A stretch of DNA of 64,000 nucleotides from assembly GCA_030148335.1 (NCBI GenBank), contig JASBTQ010000002.1, forward strand, positions 62,001 to 126,000, given 5' to 3'. The notes beneath the pieces are model-generated. The model saw only the letters and a program-made list of their open reading frames with translations. It did no database searches and was not told the origin of the DNA. Source of the DNA: Allomuricauda sp. (GTDB lineage Bacteria > Bacteroidota > Bacteroidia > Flavobacteriales > Flavobacteriaceae). Made by a program: the position numbers and the translations under genes. Shown here piece after piece: positions 26,082-34,210 of the stretch (the first letter of the stretch is position 1; each line of letters opens with the position of its first letter).

Positions 26082-26951
26082 CTACCAATCCTCCCCAAAT
26101 AACAAATACGCCATGGCTTTTTCTGTATCCCCCGTCTCCAAAAGCTGCTGGGCCAAGGTATGGAGTTCCTTTTTAGACAGATTTTCCGCTCCATCCGCTT
26201 TAACGATTTTTTCAACTTCGGATGCAGAGGGCAGACTTTCCACATTGCCCAATCGTCCTAAATTGTTTCCGGTAAGCACCTTGCTTTCCCGAATGCCTTT
26301 TGGCAAGGCATCCACCCCAATGCCATGGCTGCGGAACGGTTTGGGGATTTCAAACAACGAATCCTTGATGGCCCGGATGTACCAATTACCACCCATACGA
26401 CCCACAAGGTCCAATTTTTCGGTGTCCAGAATGCCATCGGTAAAATAGGCATCGTCCACATGGATGAGCTCCACTTTGGCAATGATGAGGTTGCCCGCTC
26501 CGGGAGTTTGGGCCAATTCAATAACCTCCATAACGGAACATTCAAAGGAAACGGGGGATTCCGCCACGCGGGGTGGTCGTACCTTTTCACTGGGCACTTC
26601 GGTAAAGCCCGCCTTTTGAAATTCGTTCACCCCTTTGGCATAAGCCGTGCTGGAAAGCGACATCTGTTCCGCCATTTTGTGGTTCACAATATTGATGACC
26701 ACTTCGGGGACTTCCAATACGTTTTCATGGGTATGTTTCAAGGAATTGTCCCTACCACTTCGCGAAGGCGAAAAGATCATGATAGGCGGATTGGAACTGA
26801 ACACATTGAAAAAACTGAACGGGCTCAGGTTCACGTTCCCATCTTTATCGATGGTGCTGGCAAAGCAGATGGGCCTTGGGGCCACCGCCGTGAGCAAAAT
26901 GCTGTGCAGTTCGGGCTGGCTTACTTGGGTTGGGTCTACGGTTTTGATCAT
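26082..26951 (-). CDS. Flavin reductase family protein
   Basis: A 289-residue FMN-binding split-barrel protein of the DIM6/NTAB flavin-reductase family. Its first 200 residues show APRPICFASTIDKDGNVNLSPFSFFN and the ENVLEVPEVVINIV pattern of flavin binding. The C-terminal 80 residues form an extra helical region not needed for the barrel. It is last in the minus-strand series hppD, hmgA, fahA, flavin reductase, so it is probably linked to tyrosine breakdown, though an intergenic repeat (26963-27043) lies between it and fahA. The reaction it supports is not known. Confidence 0.85.
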   Translation of the reverse strand: MIKTVDPTQVSQPELHSILLTAVAPRPICFASTIDKDGNVNLSPFSFFNVFSSNPPIMIFSPSRSGRDNSLKHTHENVLEVPEVVINIVNHKMAEQMSLSSTAYAKGVNEFQKAGFTEVPSEKVRPPRVAESPVSFECSVMEVIELAQTPGAGNLIIAKVELIHVDDAYFTDGILDTEKLDLVGRMGGNWYIRAIKDSLFEIPKPFRSHGIGVDALPKGIRESKVLTGNNLGRLGNVESLPSASEVEKIVKADGAENLSKKELHTLAQQLLETGDTEKAMAYLLFGEDW

Positions 26952-26962
26952 AGTTTGTTTCT

Positions 26963-27043
26963 TGTCATATCGAGCGCAGTCGAGATATGGTATAACTTTC
27001 AGATAACATTTCAGCTGCTCCTTCGACTGCGCTCAGGATGACA
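26963..27043. repeat. REP-like inverted repeat
   Basis: Two imperfect inverted arms, TGTCATATCGAGCGCAGTCGA (starting 26963) and TCGACTGCGCTCAGGATGACA (ending 27043), separated by about 39 bases. The reverse of the second arm reads TGTCATCCTGAGCGCAGTCGA. This is a widely recurring intergenic sequence in Bacteroidetes. It fills the fahA-flavin reductase gap. Confidence 0.75.
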
Positions 27044-27068
27044 GCTCAATGATGATCTAAAGTGAAAT

Positions 27069-28289
27069 TTATTTTGCAGGGAGCACTTTGGTGGAAACTT
27101 CCCCGAATCCGACCCTAATATCGCCATTTTGGGCGAAACCACGTAAGGTTACTGTGTCCCCATCAAGGATAAATTTACGTTCCGAACCATCCTTCAGCTT
27201 CATGGGTTTGGTGCCCATCCAGGCCAGTTCCAACATGGAGCCGAAGGAATCATCTTCCTTGCCCGAAATGGTCCCTGAAGCCATCATATCCCCGACATTG
27301 ATGTTACAGCCATTCACGGTGTGGTGCGCCAACTGTTGGGCCATATTCCAATACATATACTTGAAATTGCTATGACAAACCGTGGTTTCTTCGCTCCCGT
27401 CGGGCGTAATGCCCACTTCCAGATTGATATCATAATTTTTTTCACCCTCATAAGCCAAATACGGCAATACTTTAGGTTCTTGTGTGGGCCCTGCCACTTT
27501 GAAAGGTTTCAGGGCTTCCAAAGTCACCACCCAAGGCGATATGGAAGAAGCAAAGTTCTTGGCCAAAAACGGCCCTAGGGGAACATATTCCCATTTTTGA
27601 ATGTCGCGGGCGGACCAATCGTTGAACAAGACCAAGCCAAAAATGTAATCCTCGGCATCTTCGGTGGAGACGGATTCCCCCAACTGGGTGTCCTTTCCAC
27701 AGATAAAGCCCATTTCCAGTTCAAAATCCAACCGCTGCGTTGGACCGAATATAGGGGCATCGGCATTGTTGGGCAAGGTCTGTCCCTTGGGTCGATGGAT
27801 GGGTTGTCCGCTCACAATAATGGAGCTCGCCCTGCCATGGTAACCCACGGGAATATGTTTCCAGTTGGGCAAAAGGGCATTTTCAGGATCACGGAACATC
27901 TTGCCCACATTGGTGGCGTGTTCTATGCTGGAATAGAAATCGGTATAGTCGCCCACCGAAACGGGCATGTGCATCTGGGCTTCGGACTGCTTTACAAAAA
28001 GCTCGGGTTTTCCGGCCAAGGGGGAGTGGTCATCCTTCAACCAAAATTGGATTTTTTTCCGCACTCGATTGGTGATTTCCTTTCCGAGGGAAATAAAATC
28101 ATTGAGGGTGTCCTTTTCCAAAACAGCGGTGTTGAATTCGAACACATCGAGTTCCGCTACGGCAGCCAAATCTAGAATATGCTCCCCAACGGCCACTCCC
28201 ACACGTGGGCTTCTGTTTTTGGTGGAAAAAATCCCGAAGGGAATATTATGGATGGAAAAGTCTGAGTTTTCAGGGATGTTTATGATCAT
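27069..28289 (-). CDS. fahA: Fumarylacetoacetase
   Basis: A 406-residue fumarylacetoacetate hydrolase, the last enzyme of the homogentisate route, cleaving fumarylacetoacetate to fumarate and acetoacetate. Metal ligands are recognisable in order: D in DYTDFYSS, E-x-E in LDFELEMGF, and D in FNDWSARDIQKWEY. The conserved HHTVNGCNINVGDMMASGTISG region near residue 320-345 completes the active site. Length is normal. It lies 92 bases behind hmgA with a degenerate TTAGATGTTAG repeat in the gap. Confidence 0.95.
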   Translation of the reverse strand: MIINIPENSDFSIHNIPFGIFSTKNRSPRVGVAVGEHILDLAAVAELDVFEFNTAVLEKDTLNDFISLGKEITNRVRKKIQFWLKDDHSPLAGKPELFVKQSEAQMHMPVSVGDYTDFYSSIEHATNVGKMFRDPENALLPNWKHIPVGYHGRASSIIVSGQPIHRPKGQTLPNNADAPIFGPTQRLDFELEMGFICGKDTQLGESVSTEDAEDYIFGLVLFNDWSARDIQKWEYVPLGPFLAKNFASSISPWVVTLEALKPFKVAGPTQEPKVLPYLAYEGEKNYDINLEVGITPDGSEETTVCHSNFKYMYWNMAQQLAHHTVNGCNINVGDMMASGTISGKEDDSFGSMLELAWMGTKPMKLKDGSERKFILDGDTVTLRGFAQNGDIRVGFGEVSTKVLPAK

Positions 28290-28296
28290 GCTTTAT

Positions 28297-28381
28297 TTAG
28301 ATGTTAGATGTGGGTAGTTAGATGTTAGATAATTGGCATTTATGAATTCTGATATCTAAAATCTAACGTCTCACTACTTAA
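28297..28381. repeat. Degenerate TTAGATGTTAGA repeats
   Basis: The hmgA-fahA gap holds TTTAGATGTTAGATG (28297-28311) and GTTAGATGTTAGAT (28317-28330), then the partly inverse TATCTAAAATCTAACGTC. The same words in reverse (TCTAACATCTAAC) recur at 40104-40146. These simple words are common in flavobacterial intergenic DNA. Confidence 0.6.
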
Positions 28382-29539
28382 TTACTCCAACCACGATTTG
28401 TAATACTTGCCATCGTCGATTTTCAGGGCATTTTCGGTGATTTTCAACGGTTTGAAGGTGTCGATCATCACAGCCAATTCTTCTGTACTCTTTTTACCAA
28501 TGCTGGCCTCATAGGTGCCTGGGTGCGGTCCGTGAGGAATACCTGCCGGGTGCAATGAAATATACCCTGGGCCAATCCCTGTGCGGCTCATAAAGTCCCC
28601 ATCCACATAATACAACACCTCGTCGGAGTCTATATTGGAATGGTTGTAGGGAGCCGGAATCGCCTTGGGATGATAGTCGTACAGTCTTGGGCAGAACGAA
28701 CATATCACAAAGGCACATGTCTCAAACGTTTGGTGTACCGGTGGCGGTTGGTGCACACGGCCCGTGATGGGTTCAAAATTGTGGATGGAAAAGCCGTAGG
28801 GGAAATTATATCCGTCCCAACCGACCACATCAAAAGGGTGGGTGGCATATACCAATTGGTGCAGGATGCCCTGTTTTTTGATTTTCATCAAAAATTCGCC
28901 TTTCTCATCAAAGGTCTGAAGGTCTTGCGGCAATTTATAATCCCGTTCACAGTAGGGAGAATGCTCCAACAACTGCCCGAACCAGTTTCGGTAGCGCTTT
29001 GGAGTATAGATTGGATGAAAGGATTCCGCATACAGGATGCGGTTATCCTCGGTATCAAATTCGATTTGGTAGATCATCCCACGGGGAATGATGAGGTAAT
29101 CCCCATATTCAAACGGAATGTTGCCCAAAAAGGTCTTTAAGGTTCCCGACCCTTTGTGGATGAAAAGCATCTCATCGGCATCGGCATTCTTGTAAAAATA
29201 ATCGGTGATGGATTTTTTCGGCGCAGCCAGACCAATGTGCACATCGTTGTTCACCAAAAGGGGTTCACGGGCTTCCAAAAAATCATCCTTGGGCTTTACA
29301 TCGAACCCGATGAGTTTTCGACTGGTGATGTTCTTTTCCACTGCAATTTTGGGCGATACGTCAATGGCCTTGCCAATTTCCTTCACCTGCGTAGGGCGAT
29401 GGACGTGATAGGACAGGGACGACATGCCATCGAAACCAATGGTGCCGAAAAGCTGCTCATAATACAGCCCTCCGTTCGGTTTTTCGAACTGGGTATGCCG
29501 TTTTTGCGGAATTTTGCCGAGTTTGTGATATATGGGCAT
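28382..29539 (-). CDS. hmgA: Homogentisate 1,2-dioxygenase
   Basis: A 385-residue cupin-fold dioxygenase that opens the homogentisate ring to maleylacetoacetate with Fe(II) and O2. Iron-site candidates are visible: H299 and E307 in HSNIDSDEVLYYVDGDF, and H336 in HPAGIPHGPHPG. At 385 residues it is the shorter bacterial type rather than the roughly 440-residue human-type enzyme. It is second in the tyrosine operon after hppD, with 79 bases between. No missing ligand is seen. Confidence 0.94.
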   Translation of the reverse strand: MPIYHKLGKIPQKRHTQFEKPNGGLYYEQLFGTIGFDGMSSLSYHVHRPTQVKEIGKAIDVSPKIAVEKNITSRKLIGFDVKPKDDFLEAREPLLVNNDVHIGLAAPKKSITDYFYKNADADEMLFIHKGSGTLKTFLGNIPFEYGDYLIIPRGMIYQIEFDTEDNRILYAESFHPIYTPKRYRNWFGQLLEHSPYCERDYKLPQDLQTFDEKGEFLMKIKKQGILHQLVYATHPFDVVGWDGYNFPYGFSIHNFEPITGRVHQPPPVHQTFETCAFVICSFCPRLYDYHPKAIPAPYNHSNIDSDEVLYYVDGDFMSRTGIGPGYISLHPAGIPHGPHPGTYEASIGKKSTEELAVMIDTFKPLKITENALKIDDGKYYKSWLE

Positions 29540-29618
29540 TTTTTACCAGTTTAGAGTTCGGAGTTCAGAGTTAAAAGTTAATAAGATTCATAACTCCTAA
29601 CCCATCACTCATAACATA

Positions 29619-30755
29619 TTAATGCAAAGTGCCTCTTAGCTCCTGCTCGCGCTCGATGGCTTCAAACAGTGCCTTAAAGTTACCTTTTCCAAACGATTGT
29701 GCGCCTTTTCTTTGGATAATTTCAAAGAACATAGTGGGTCTGGGTTCCACAGGTTTGGTGAAAATCTGAAGTAGATAGCCTTCGTCATCACGGTCCACCA
29801 AAATGCCCAATTCTTTCAATGGGGCGATATCCTCATCAATTTCACCCACACGTTCGGTCACGGCATCATAATAGGTGGAAGGGACCTGAAGGAATTCCAC
29901 CCCCCGACTTTTTAAGTCGCGAACAGTTTTGATGATGTTATCAGTAGCCACGGCAACATGCTGCACACCTTCACCCTCATAAAAATCGAGGTATTCCTCC
30001 ACTTGGGATTTTTTCTTTCCTTCGGCAGGTTCGTTGATGGGGAATTTGATGCGTCCGTTCCCGTTGCTCATCACCTTACTCATCAGGGCGGTGTAATCGG
30101 TGGAAATGTCCTTATCGTCAAACGAAAGGATATTTTTGAATCCCAATACCTCTTCATAAAAACCTACCCAATGGTCCATTTGGTTCCAACCCACGTTGCC
30201 CACCATATGGTCCACAAACTTCAATCCAGTGGAAGGTGGGTTGTAATCCGGCGTCTCCCATTTTTTGAAACCTGGTAAAAATGTACCGTTGTAATCCTTG
30301 CGTTCCACAAAAATATGGACGGTTTCGCCATAGGTGTAAATACCGGAACGTACCACTTTTCCTTTGGCATCTTCCTCGATCTTAGGCTCCATATAGGATT
30401 TGGCACCACGTTCCATGGCCGCATTGTAGGCATAAGTGGCATCGTCCACCCAAAGGGCCACGACCTTGACGCCGTCACCGTGCTTGTCGATATGCTTCCC
30501 AATCTCGGTACCACTTTTTAGGGGAGAGGTGAGCACCAAACGGATCTTGTCCTGGACCACCACGTAACTTTCCCGATCCTTCAAGCCGGTTTCAAGACCT
30601 GCCTTTGCCAAGGACTGGAATCCAAATGCGGTCTTGTAAAAATGGGCCGCCTGTTTGGAGTTGCCCACATACAATTCGATATAGTCTGTGCCGTTGATGG
30701 GCATGAAATCCTGTTCGGTATCCTTTTGCGTCTTTGGACGTGTTGATGTCGCCAT
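29619..30755 (-). CDS. hppD: 4-Hydroxyphenylpyruvate dioxygenase
   Basis: A 378-residue non-haem iron dioxygenase that turns 4-hydroxyphenylpyruvate into homogentisate. The three iron ligands are in place: H183 in FVDHMVGNV, H266 in GVQHVAVATDN and E345 in MFFEIIQRKG. The two-domain vicinal-oxygen-chelate layout and length are normal. It is first in the operon; upstream lies the MarR gene on the other strand, with a TATTTTTG element and palindrome at 30786-30808. Regulation by that MarR protein is likely by context. Confidence 0.96.
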   Translation of the reverse strand: MATSTRPKTQKDTEQDFMPINGTDYIELYVGNSKQAAHFYKTAFGFQSLAKAGLETGLKDRESYVVVQDKIRLVLTSPLKSGTEIGKHIDKHGDGVKVVALWVDDATYAYNAAMERGAKSYMEPKIEEDAKGKVVRSGIYTYGETVHIFVERKDYNGTFLPGFKKWETPDYNPPSTGLKFVDHMVGNVGWNQMDHWVGFYEEVLGFKNILSFDDKDISTDYTALMSKVMSNGNGRIKFPINEPAEGKKKSQVEEYLDFYEGEGVQHVAVATDNIIKTVRDLKSRGVEFLQVPSTYYDAVTERVGEIDEDIAPLKELGILVDRDDEGYLLQIFTKPVEPRPTMFFEIIQRKGAQSFGKGNFKALFEAIEREQELRGTLH

Positions 30756-30785
30756 GTTCGTTATGATTTAGTTGTTCAATCAATA

Positions 30786-30808
30786 TTGTTGCAATAACAA
30801 CAAAAATA
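30786..30808 (-). promoter_or_regulatory. Likely hppD promoter element overlapping a palindrome
   Basis: On the minus strand TATTTTTG (30801-30808) matches the Bacteroidetes -7 element TANNTTTG. Immediately downstream is the palindrome TTGTT-GCAAT-AACAA (30786-30800), where transcription would start. A regulator bound there would block hppD. No matching TTTG was found upstream, so the promoter may need help or be weak. Confidence 0.5.
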
Positions 30809-30907
30809 AGTATTTTTAAGTCACTATAACGTTTTCAGAATTAAAATTTAGGTTAAAGTTTCCGACTTTACACTGCACTGGAACAAAGGCATGAAAAACG
30901 GAATCCC

Positions 30908-30930
30908 TATTTTTGTGGCAACTATTTTTG
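30908..30930 (+). promoter_or_regulatory. Two TANNTTTG elements before the MarR gene
   Basis: TATTTTTG occurs at 30908-30915 and again at 30923-30930. The first is well placed for a start about 12 bases before ATG 30933. Upstream TTTG is not evident. The elements support the shorter MarR start. Confidence 0.4.
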
Positions 30931-30932
30931 GA

Positions 30933-31379
30933 ATGCTCAACCGGATTGATGAAATACAGGGAATAGGACTGCACTTGGACTTGGTGCTCCGTAAGATTCA
31001 AAAAGCCTATTTGCGGGCCTTTGATGAACTGGGCGTGGAGGTGACCATTGAGCAATGGGTAATCCTGCACCAGATCTATGAGTTGGGCGATGACGCCAGC
31101 CAGCGGGAGATCGTGAAGGGCAACTTTCGCAACCGTGCCACCATTTCCAGAGTAATCGGCGGGTTGGAACGCAAGGGGTGGATTACCAAGACCCGTTTCG
31201 AAGGGGACCAAAAACGTTTTAAACTGGAACTGAGCGAGGAGGGGAGGAAAATCATCGAACTGACCTTGCCCAGTGCACTGAACTTGCGAAAACTGGCCAT
31301 TAAAAATATCGACCCAGTCGAGTTCGCGACCTTTTTGAGGGTCTTGGACCAAATGGGGGACAATTATGAGGGGAACTGA
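30933..31379 (+). CDS. MarR-family regulator of the tyrosine operon (probable)
   Basis: A 148-residue winged-helix protein of the MarR family. I chose ATG 30933 (MLNRIDEIQG) over ATG 30891, which lies before possible promoter elements. The DNA-binding helix region is about 45-85 (ASQREIVKGNFRNRATISRVIGGLERKGWI) followed by the wing (EGDQKRFKLELSEEG). It faces hppD across 177 bases that include a palindrome, so it is likely to control homogentisate-pathway genes, possibly in response to an aromatic acid. Its 3' end overlaps the convergent permease gene by 16 bases. Confidence 0.88.
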   Translation: MLNRIDEIQGIGLHLDLVLRKIQKAYLRAFDELGVEVTIEQWVILHQIYELGDDASQREIVKGNFRNRATISRVIGGLERKGWITKTRFEGDQKRFKLELSEEGRKIIELTLPSALNLRKLAIKNIDPVEFATFLRVLDQMGDNYEGN

Positions 31380-32113
31380 CCCCAGTGTTTCACCATCAAC
31401 TGGATTAGGGTGGCCAGACCGATGATCAGGATAAAGATAAGGCTCAACCTTCTAAACTTTTCCTGTGGGATATAGGCCAGTATCTTTTTGCCCAAATACG
31501 TACCCACAAAGCCAATGACGAGTAAAAAAGGGAGGTAGGTCAACTCCTGTTTTCCGATATAGCCGTTGTCATAATAGACAAAGGTGCGTGAGAAATCGAT
31601 CATGAAATCGATAAAGGCCGAAGTGGCGATAAAGGCATTTTTCTCCAGGTTGAAGGCGGCCATCGTCAGGCCACGGATGGCACCACCCGTACCCAGAAGT
31701 CCTGCCGAAAACCCGGAAAGTGTGCCTCCGATCATGGCGTTCTTCTTGCTGGGGAGCACCACTATTTCACTTTTGATGAGGAACAGCAGGCTGAAGACCA
31801 CCAAGAAAATCCCCAAGACTATTTCCAGGGCAGCACTTTCCACCATTTTCGACAAAAATCCACCAATCACCACGAACAGCACGGAGGGTACGCCGATGTA
31901 CAGCAACAGTTTTTTGTCCAGCCCTTTTTTGAACAGGAATATTTTGCTGATGTTGCTGGAGAGGTGGAAAATGGCCGTCATCCCCAGGACGGAGTAAAAA
32001 TCAAAGTAGAAATTTCCCAAGGGCACAAAGAAGACCGATGACCCAAAACCGCCAATGGTGCCAATGACCTCGGCCACCAAGGCCAGTATCAGAAATAGGA
32101 CGTTGATTTTCAT
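31364..32113 (-). CDS. TauE/SafE-family permease
   Basis: A 249-residue membrane protein with about eight predicted helices, of the sulfite exporter TauE/SafE family (DUF81). The N-terminal repeat contains EVIGTIGGFGSSVFFVPL and the C-terminal repeat GTLSGFSAGLLGTGGAIRGLTMA, the glycine-rich paired motifs of the family. Members move sulfur-containing or small organic anions across the inner membrane. No sulfur-metabolism genes are close, so the substrate is open. Its end overlaps the MarR gene by 16 bases. Confidence 0.85.
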   Translation of the reverse strand: MKINVLFLILALVAEVIGTIGGFGSSVFFVPLGNFYFDFYSVLGMTAIFHLSSNISKIFLFKKGLDKKLLLYIGVPSVLFVVIGGFLSKMVESAALEIVLGIFLVVFSLLFLIKSEIVVLPSKKNAMIGGTLSGFSAGLLGTGGAIRGLTMAAFNLEKNAFIATSAFIDFMIDFSRTFVYYDNGYIGKQELTYLPFLLVIGFVGTYLGKKILAYIPQEKFRRLSLIFILIIGLATLIQLMVKHWGQFPS

Positions 32114-32389
32114 TCAATGATTTTACGGAAAGAAAAGATAGTCTTTTTAGTAGAGCCAAAAACTGATATTCTACCACCTCTTTGCTCTTCATGGGAATTT
32201 GTGGTGTTGTCGGGTATATCGCGAATTGATTGGAATGATCATATTTCTGAATTTATGTCATTTTAACCTAAAAAAATCTTAAAATCTATATTTTGAGCTA
32301 ATGCAGCATATAAACTGGTCAATTTAATGGACGCGTAAGCTATTGGTTTACTACAACTTTGTACCCGTATAACCCAAAATATACACGCT

Positions 32390-32953
32390 ATGAAAAAAAT
32401 GAACTTTTATCCCACGATATGGTCCACCGTACCTTTTGCCCCTAATACCATTGGTGATTGGTATGCAGAGGAACGGGCCATCAAAGAGTTGATCTTGAAC
32501 AACGAGGCCGCCACATCGCTGAAGGTTTCGGAAATGATGTTGAACATTACGAAGTTCTCTGCCATTGATGAACATGGTAAGGAACATTTCATCGTGGATT
32601 TTCCGGGCCAGAACCCGGTTTCCCTAAAGGGAATCCCCTCTGGGACCTTTCTGCGCTCCAAGAGCGTACTCACCCTTCCCGAAGGGAAATACACCAAACT
32701 TCGGTTTTATCTGGCAGGCTGGGGCAACCAGTTCGTCTATCAGGACGGGGTGGAAGAATCCGCCAACGCCTTTGAACGATTGGATTTCGCCATAGAAGGT
32801 GGTTTCCAAATGGAAGGTGGTGAGGCCACTGAAGTAAAATTGTGGTTCGACTTTGCTCCTTTTGAGTGGAAGCGACACTTTAAACCGCTTACGGATCTGT
32901 TTATACGGAGCAAAAGCCCAAGACCACGACTGGCCAATAGTTTTGGCAATTAA
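32390..32953 (+). CDS. Hypothetical cytosolic protein
   Basis: A 187-residue protein without a signal peptide or membrane helix. It is beta-rich by eye, with alternating hydrophobic residues (LKVSEMMLNITKFSA, KLRFYLAGWGNQFVYQDG, ATEVKLWFDFAPFEW). I do not recognise a family. It stands alone between a permease gene and a SET-domain gene and ends at a strong bidirectional terminator. Codon style matches the neighbours, so it does not look recently acquired. Confidence 0.75.
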   Translation: MKKMNFYPTIWSTVPFAPNTIGDWYAEERAIKELILNNEAATSLKVSEMMLNITKFSAIDEHGKEHFIVDFPGQNPVSLKGIPSGTFLRSKSVLTLPEGKYTKLRFYLAGWGNQFVYQDGVEESANAFERLDFAIEGGFQMEGGEATEVKLWFDFAPFEWKRHFKPLTDLFIRSKSPRPRLANSFGN

Positions 32954-32973
32954 ATTGTTATGAAGAAGAATGG

Positions 32974-33002
32974 AAAAGGCACCCAATTGGGTGCCTTTTT
33001 GG
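32974..33002. terminator. Bidirectional terminator
   Basis: AAAAGGCACCCA pairs with TGGGTGCCTTTT (a near-perfect palindrome, 32974-32997) with A and T runs on either side, between the converging genes that end at 32953 and 33014. Confidence 0.9.
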
Positions 33003-33013
33003 TTTTTGGTGGG

Positions 33014-33619
33014 TTATTTGGAATGTTCTTTGTGGTTTCCGTTATAAAAATTGGCCAGGATGGATTCCAGTTCTTCCTTGCCGCCGATAATGTCCTCGAT
33101 CTTGCCCCATAGCCCTTCGTCAAGAATGGATCGCAAGGGCTGTTGCAACTGGGTGATGTTGCCAAACACCTTTTTGATCTTACTGTCCCAGACCTTGTAG
33201 TATTTCAGAAGGTCGTCAGGGTACACCACTTTTCGACGTGTGCCCTCGTCGGCTGCCCTAAAGGGCATGGGAATGTTCAGGTAGCCATAGTCGTCCGTAA
33301 GCTGCTCCCCGGGCTGTATGTCGCGGATGGCAATCTCAAAATCGTAGGCAGTGGTGAGGCAATTGGAGTTGAAACTGTGGTTCACGTAGCGCCCGTTGTC
33401 CCAACAGAGGATGTAGTTGCCCTTGTTGTTCCGAAAGGTGTAAGTGTCCAAAATGTTTTGGTAGATGGGGGCCATGCGTTGCAGTTCCAGAGGGGTGAAC
33501 TCGCGGTCCAGTTCGTCGAGCACCCAGGTAATGGTCCCTGCGGGAATGAATTTGGTGGCCACGACGCCGTAGCCAATTTCGTTGCTGATAAAGCGCAATT
33601 CTGTATCGGGATGGATCAT
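33014..33619 (-). CDS. SET-domain protein
   Basis: A 201-residue protein with a small SET domain. Characteristic parts are GYGVVATKFIPAGT near residue 16-30, NHSFNSNC (80-87, the cofactor-binding NHS/C motif) and ELTDDYG (107-112, with Y111 as catalytic tyrosine). SET enzymes methylate lysines using S-adenosylmethionine. The protein substrate in bacteria is not known. The C-terminal 80 residues have no recognised domain. It stands alone, converging on the hypothetical gene at 32390. Confidence 0.85.
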   Translation of the reverse strand: MIHPDTELRFISNEIGYGVVATKFIPAGTITWVLDELDREFTPLELQRMAPIYQNILDTYTFRNNKGNYILCWDNGRYVNHSFNSNCLTTAYDFEIAIRDIQPGEQLTDDYGYLNIPMPFRAADEGTRRKVVYPDDLLKYYKVWDSKIKKVFGNITQLQQPLRSILDEGLWGKIEDIIGGKEELESILANFYNGNHKEHSK

Positions 33620-33758
33620 TTTATACGTAATGAATTTTCGAATGAAGGTATAAAATTGTTCGATCCGTTGATGGAAATTTTAGGGGGACTAAATGATTTT
33701 AAAAAATCATTTTAAAATACTGTAATACAATGGATTGCTATTGATTGAAATTTGAATT

Positions 33759-34199
33759 TCAGTCGAGCAGCCTCCTGTGATAATTGACCTGTCCAAGGTG
33801 ATAGTTCAAGTGTGTGGCCAATAGGATCAACGTGTGTTCCATTCCAGTGGGTTGGTCCCAAATGACAATGGGAAAATCACCCGACAATTGTTCCTTGGTC
33901 ACGTTGTTGAGTCCCTCTTCAACTACTATTATGGTTTCATCAATTTGCTGCAAAAGTGTAGCTCTGGGAACATGGGTCGTAGAAAATTCCAGATCCCGTT
34001 GCCGAACGTAGGACGTTTTGGCCAATCCGGCCCCAATAAAAGCATTGAGATTGCCGATGAGGTGCAAACATAAATTCCCTGCCGAATTTGTTATGGATTT
34101 TTCAACCAGCCAAATATGTTCTTCGGATTGATATTGTTGTAATTCACTTTTCAGTTTTTCAAGGTCTCTTTTAAAGAGCCATTTTAAGGTGTCGATCAT
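33759..34199 (-). CDS. DinB-family protein
   Basis: A 146-residue four-helix-bundle protein of the DinB/DUF1572 type. The metal-binding histidines are visible: H46 in LCLHLIGN, then H130 and H134 in THLNYHLGQ. DinB-like proteins are metal-dependent and some act as thiol transferases (for example with bacillithiol or mycothiol), but no activity can be assigned here. The gene lies just upstream of a cluster of small stress-like genes on the same strand, 11 bases after the thioredoxin gene end. Confidence 0.85.
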   Translation of the reverse strand: MIDTLKWLFKRDLEKLKSELQQYQSEEHIWLVEKSITNSAGNLCLHLIGNLNAFIGAGLAKTSYVRQRDLEFSTTHVPRATLLQQIDETIIVVEEGLNNVTKEQLSGDFPIVIWDQPTGMEHTLILLATHLNYHLGQVNYHRRLLD

Positions 34200-34210
34200 G
34201 TTTTTTCTAT

